A DNA stretch of 64,000 nt from Rhodocollybia butyracea (Eukaryota; Basidiomycota; Agaricomycetes; Agaricales; Omphalotaceae). Shown here one piece after another: positions 60,340 to 64,000 of this stretch (positions within the stretch are counted from its first letter, which is position 1; every line of letters starts with the position of its first letter). Position numbers and translations under genes: made by a program. The DNA is taken from positions 1 to 64,000 of the forward strand of contig JADNRY010000301.1 of NCBI GenBank assembly GCA_015501585.1. The letters run 5' to 3'. The notes beneath the pieces are model-generated. The model did no database searches. It was not told where the DNA came from and worked only from the letters and a program-made list of their open reading frames with translations.

Positions 60340-60778
60340 AGCTCGTTGTGTTTTCGACCGCCTGAAAAAGCTAAATCGAAGGAAAAGTTTTTTAAAGAGA
60401 TTCACGTACAGGACGCGCAGATCGTTCGTCTCGGTCTGTCTCTGCAGATCCTTTCCACACAAAGGTGTAGAAGCGACTCTAAATTTAACTGTAGCTTTGA
60501 GGGCAGGGGAAATACGAAGCCGACGTACCTTCGTGACGCCGAAAGGCGACTTTATGGGTTAACAACACGACGCGATTGTTTGTCGGGCAGTCTCGCTCAT
60601 GCTCCCGTAGTTGACGGGGAAAGTTAATGGTCATTCCGAACTTTACAATCCAATGGCCACTCGGGGTGGTCCCTAGCTTCAAGGCGTAGAGTGTGCCTTT
60701 TCCGTCGGCGGCAGAGACAGGACGGCGACGACGACGACGAATGAGCTGGTTGAGAATTGCAGTAGGGCGCCGGGCCAT
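60340..60778 (-). CDS. T5orf172/GIY-YIG-like small protein
   Basis: Met at 60778, basic N-terminus (five Arg in a row), then GTLYALKLGT, VKFGMTINFPRQLREHERDC and VVLLTHKVAFRRHE. This is the LYxxKLG...VKxGxTxxxxxRLxxxxRxCP pattern of the T5orf172 (GIY-YIG-related) domain common in mushroom genomes. A donor GTACGT at about 60532 and an acceptor CTACAG near 60494 would splice to a second exon (KFRVASTPLCGKDLQ, NLFKKLF) reaching about 60340. Unspliced, the frame ends at 60485. The catalytic Arg/Glu of true GIY-YIG nucleases cannot be confirmed. It may be a DNA-binding or nuclease-derived protein. Confidence 0.6.
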
Positions 60779-61300
60779 AGCAGATAGAGAGTAGAGAGTT
60801 GAGTAGTAAAGGATCTGGCACGATGAGGACAGGTGATTGCGAGAAGATTATGAATAAAAGAATAGGTGGCTACGCTGCGAGATGATTGCTGTCTGGTTGT
60901 GATGCAAATGATTCAAGAAGACCTCTGAGATTTGAGTGTTGGAGAAGATGTGGTGGAGGAGATGCAGAACACTGCGAGAAGATTTAGAAGAAGTGTGTCG
61001 AAATGTCGATGGACTAAGATTAATCACGAGACACCGCTGTGAGGGACTCGACTACTGGATTGTGAAGCCGACGCTTACCAGTCCCACCTCCAGTCACACT
61101 GGGGGATTCGCTTTGCCTCGTTTGTGTCCCCAACCAGCGTCGGATTGCTTTCCCGCCCCCACCATCCCGTTTTCGTGCACTGGCTCATGTTCTTTCCTTG
61201 TAAAGCCTGAAAATCACTCTCGCTGCTCGGTCCAACTAAAACCCCATCCGTTGTAGGTGCTCAAAAGTACATGATGCGGCCGCCTTCTATCCAGCAGATA
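60779..61300. other. Upstream region of the T5orf172-like gene
   Basis: Holds only an unrecognised plus frame (60936-61256) rich in Thr, Ser, Pro and Cys, unlikely to be a gene. Confidence 0.3.
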
Positions 61301-61307
61301 GCCGGAC

Positions 61308-62588
61308 AGCATTATTGTGCTGCATATCAGGCAGCATAATAATGCTGTCTGGTAACTGCTGGGCAGCACAATAGCGCTCTCTACTCAGGTACAGCATAGA
61401 CGGCACGATAATGGATAAACAGACAGCATAATAATGCTCCTTGGTAACAGCACAATAGTGCTCCAATAGTGCTCGCTACTCAGGTACAGCATTACTGTGC
61501 TGCATATCAGGCAGCATAATAATACTGTCTGGGAACTGTTGGGCAGTGGCCAGCACAGTGGTGCTCTCTGATACTGAGGTAGCATTATTGTGCTACCTAG
61601 GGTTCATACTAGGTAGCACAATAATGCTGTCTGGTAACTGGGCTGCACAATAGTGCTCTCTAGCATTATTGTGCGGTAGTAACAGGAAGCATACCTGTGC
61701 TTGGGTAGCACGATAATGCACTATTCCAGCAGATAACCAGACAGCATTATTATGCTGTATCGGGCAGCATAATAATGCTGTCTGGTAACAGACTTGGGTC
61801 CTTGTAGCTGGGCAGCACAATAGTGCTCCCTGATAAGGTAGCCAGACAGCATTATTGTGCTGCCTAATAAATAAAACAGTTCTTGTGCTTGGGCAGCATG
61901 ATAATGCCCTCTGATCAGTGATAAGTCCCAGCGGAATAACCAGACAGCATTATTATGCTATGTCTGGTATAGTGTTCCAGCAGATAACCAGACGGCATTA
62001 TTATGCTGTATCAGGCAGTATAATAATGCTGTCTGGTTACAGACTTGGGTTCTTGTGGCTGGGCAGCACAGCAGTGCTCTCTGATAAGGTAGCATTATTG
62101 TGCTACCTACTCCCAAGTAGCACAATAATGCTATCTGCTACTAAATGCCTTCTCTCCCATTTTCTGCAGCATTATTATGCTGTTCCCGCATGTCCCGAAT
62201 GTCTGTGAACAGCATTAATGTGCCGCCCGGGGAAGAGAGCAGCAGAATAATACTGCCTCACCAATCTCTACCAATCTCCCCTTACAGGATTATTGGCAGT
62301 TGTGGGAGGCAGCATAATAGTGCGTGCTCCCCAATTGCCCTGATAGCATTATTATGCTACGAGTGGAGAAGGACAAGACAGTGTTACTCTGCTGCCTGGA
62401 GAAGGGAACAGCATTATTATGCTGGTACTCCCTAATCTCCCAGACAGGATTATTATGCAGTCAAGGTTAGTAGTTAGGCAATATAATGCCGTTCCCCCCA
62501 AGTCCGTAGACAGCATTATTGTGCTGCCGGGGAAACATACTTAATACTGGCTCCGTAAATGGGAATGAGATAGGGTAGCATTATTACC
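61308..62588. repeat. Field of 14 bp hairpin palindromes (AGCAYAATARTGCT)
   Basis: More than 30 copies of a 14 bp inverted repeat, in forms AGCATAATAATGCT, AGCACAATAGTGCT, AGCACAATAATGCT and their inverse AGCATTATTGTGCT. Each can form a 5 bp stem with an AATA/TATT loop. Many have flanking GGCAG...CTGTCTGG, lengthening the stem. Copies are separated by 10-60 bp of mostly different sequence in no fixed period, so this is not a simple tandem repeat. No gene lies within. Confidence 0.9.
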
Positions 62589-62682
62589 CACATAGTTGAC
62601 TGTCGAGCATTTACTGGGGCAAAGATTTTTTGTATACACAACATGAGGGACGACGAAATACAACAACATATAAACTAAGCAA

Positions 62683-63310
62683 CTAAGCGGTGGGGGGCGG
62701 AGGGAATCGTTTGCGGGCAATGGTAAGAAGATCATTGAGACGCTTACGGGCTGCCTTCAAGTCATCGAGCTTGGCGGCAGCATCCCTTGTGGCATCTTGC
62801 GCGTCATTCAACTGGGCCATGGCTTGGGCCTCAGAATCTCGCAACCGGTTCCTCTCTTGCTGGCTTTGATTGATCGTGTGTTCCAAATCGGAGAGGCGCT
62901 GCAAGATTTGTGGACCGGTGAAGGAGGGAAACTCCGAGTGGTTGGAGCGAGCCTGCTCGCTGCAAGCATACACTGACAATAATATGAGACTCTTTCAGAT
63001 TCAAATCAGAAAGATAATTACATTGAATCTCGGCCCAACGCGTAGTCTCTTCATGGTCTAGCACAGTTGTGCGCTCAGGATGTCCATCCCAAGTTAAACG
63101 GCTTTCCATCAGGTCTGCTCGAAGGTGGTTTAAAGGGCTTTTGAGGAGAACACCTGGTGGAAGAGGGGGCGTAGGCGTTCTCTCGCCCCAGCCGCCCCAT
63201 CCAGAGCGATTTGTCCAGGCCTGCTCCCAACTGTCTCCAGCGGCTGCGGTTGAGGGTTCCGTTTCACCAGGCAAAGGGGGGAGAGTGGTGCGGTTGTGTA
63301 TGACAGGCAT
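62683..63310 (-). CDS. Two-exon coiled-coil protein, function unknown
   Basis: Exon 1 from the Met at 63310 (MPVIHNRTTLPPLPGE), Pro/Trp/Gly-rich with WGGWGERTPTPPLPPGV. It ends at a GTAATT donor near 63020. Acceptor TTGTCAG (about 62974) keeps phase and joins exon 2 (YACSEQARSNHSEF) to TAG/TAA near 62683. Exon 2 is a predicted long helix (ILQRLSDLEHTINQSQQE to KRLNDLLTIARKRF) with heptad-like spacing. Total about 190 residues. Short proteins of this layout (acidic/Pro-rich head, single coiled coil) recur in agaric genomes, but I know no function. Confidence 0.6.
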
Positions 63311-63609
63311 GGTACAATGAAGGTCTGGAGGAAAGAAGCCGTGGCTGGAAAACCTAGAAATTTAATTATCTGACCCTGTTAAGGGATATTGTAAATGAGT
63401 TAGTTCCGCATGGTCAGAAAATAGGAATTTTTATTTGATTTTACAGAAGGGGACGCAGGAAATTGAAATTATCACATCATTCATTTGGCCAACAAAATTC
63501 CTGCAATACCTTCAGCCACATCGGGCAGGGTGGGCAAGAATAGGAGCGGTGAGCCGGAACGACAAGAAAATGACATTGTTTACACCAGGCGCGGTTCTAC
63601 TAAGCACTG

Positions 63610-63909
63610 CTAAGCTGTACAAGTGGGCAAGCATGCATGAATTTCTTCGGTAGGGCCATTTAGTCCATACCACTGAGGTTCTGGTCCAAGCAGTATTGAG
63701 TATCCTTTTCTTGGCCAGATGTACTTTCCTGTCATTTTACACCGCCCGAGAACGTCCACCTTCCATTTCCCTCCAGGCAAATGTTGCTTGTATTGTCCCC
63801 TCCAGACATACTCCCCAGTCAGCGGGCATTTTTCGAGTAGCCTTGCCACCCTGACTTCTCCATCCCATTGCCAAGTGTCATCTGGATCCAATTCATTAGA
63901 GCTAGCCAT
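63610..63909 (-). CDS. Small unrecognised protein (99 aa)
   Basis: Single open frame from the Met at 63909 (MASSNELDPDDTWQWDGEV). Two similar halves are visible: KCPLTGEYVWRGQYKQ and RCKMTGKYIWPRKGYS, i.e. C-x-x-TG-x-Y-x-W repeated about 28 residues apart. The internal repeat and the acidic, Trp-rich head suggest a real small domain protein. No family recognised. The 290 bp between it and the previous gene contains nothing notable. Confidence 0.45.
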   Translation of the reverse strand: MASSNELDPDDTWQWDGEVRVARLLEKCPLTGEYVWRGQYKQHLPGGKWKVDVLGRCKMTGKYIWPRKGYSILLGPEPQWYGLNGPTEEIHACLPTCTA

Positions 63910-64000
63910 GGCTCTTGCCGCCGCCCTCGCTCTATCCGCTTCTTTCTTACTATCGCCCAGTTGTTGAGGAATAAGATAGAGGTATTTAAAACATTTACAT

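Noticed and set aside
61308..62588. CRISPR-like array (short palindromic repeats with unlike spacers)
   Set aside because: Repeats occur in both orientations, are only 14 bp, vary in sequence and have no regular spacing; the genome is eukaryotic with introns and no cas genes.

Overview
The window looks like a chromosome segment from a filamentous basidiomycete, most probably an Agaricomycete. The signs are short GT-AG introns of about 50-70 bp, one GC-AG intron, and protein families typical of mushroom genomes: C2-NACHT-WD40 NLR-like receptors, a Helitron with a DUF6570-type region, a DIRS/Ngaro tyrosine-recombinase retroelement, and a T5orf172/GIY-YIG-like small protein. No bacterial-style operon, rRNA or convincing tRNA was seen. 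The species cannot be named from the sequence.

Layout. (1) 1-2.3 kb: mostly unexplained sequence, with a possible small two-exon gene and a 14-16 bp minisatellite. (2) 2.3-34.7 kb: a tandem array with a unit of about 13.87 kb, present a little over two times. Each unit runs segment A (unrecognised, decayed coding-like sequence), a minus-strand C2-NACHT-WD40 gene, and a block holding an unknown reading frame and a dead KEX1-like carboxypeptidase. NLR copy 1 carries at least six indels; copy 2 has a single one. The third unit is only segment A, and a 1.4 kb solo LTR splits it. Identity along the array is patchy: the KEX1 block and the unit junction are nearly identical between copies, while the NLR genes and older parts of A have diverged by roughly 10-15 percent by eye.

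(3) 34.75-35.39 kb: a 638 bp non-autonomous hAT-like element with 15 bp TIRs and an 8 bp target duplication. (4) 37.3-46.8 kb: an AATGATTGT-rich repeat abutting the hairpin end of a decayed Helitron on the minus strand (DUF6570-like region, HUH replication initiator, PIF1 helicase, USP-like cysteine peptidase), which a 1.73 kb LTR interrupts. (5) 47.6-48.7 kb: a gene resembling a 2-oxoglutarate dioxygenase, on the same strand and cut off at its 5' end. (6) 48.87-58.44 kb: a 3.86 kb fold-back element with 1.8 kb inverted arms. A 5.7 kb Ngaro-type retroelement with A1...B1A2...B2 split direct repeats has landed in its right arm, and the left arm preserves the empty site exactly.

(7) 58.4-64.0 kb: a 15 bp minisatellite, a 640 bp fold-back repeat, a T5orf172-like gene, a striking 1.3 kb field of more than 30 copies of a 14 bp hairpin-forming palindrome, a two-exon coiled-coil gene and a small unknown ORF.

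Overall this is accessory, repeat-driven sequence: an NLR-like (self/non-self recognition type) locus in tandem duplication, next to nested transposons. Most genes are broken. The parts most likely to be intact are NLR copy 2 (if its one frameshift is an assembly error), the tyrosine recombinase, and the small genes at the right end.
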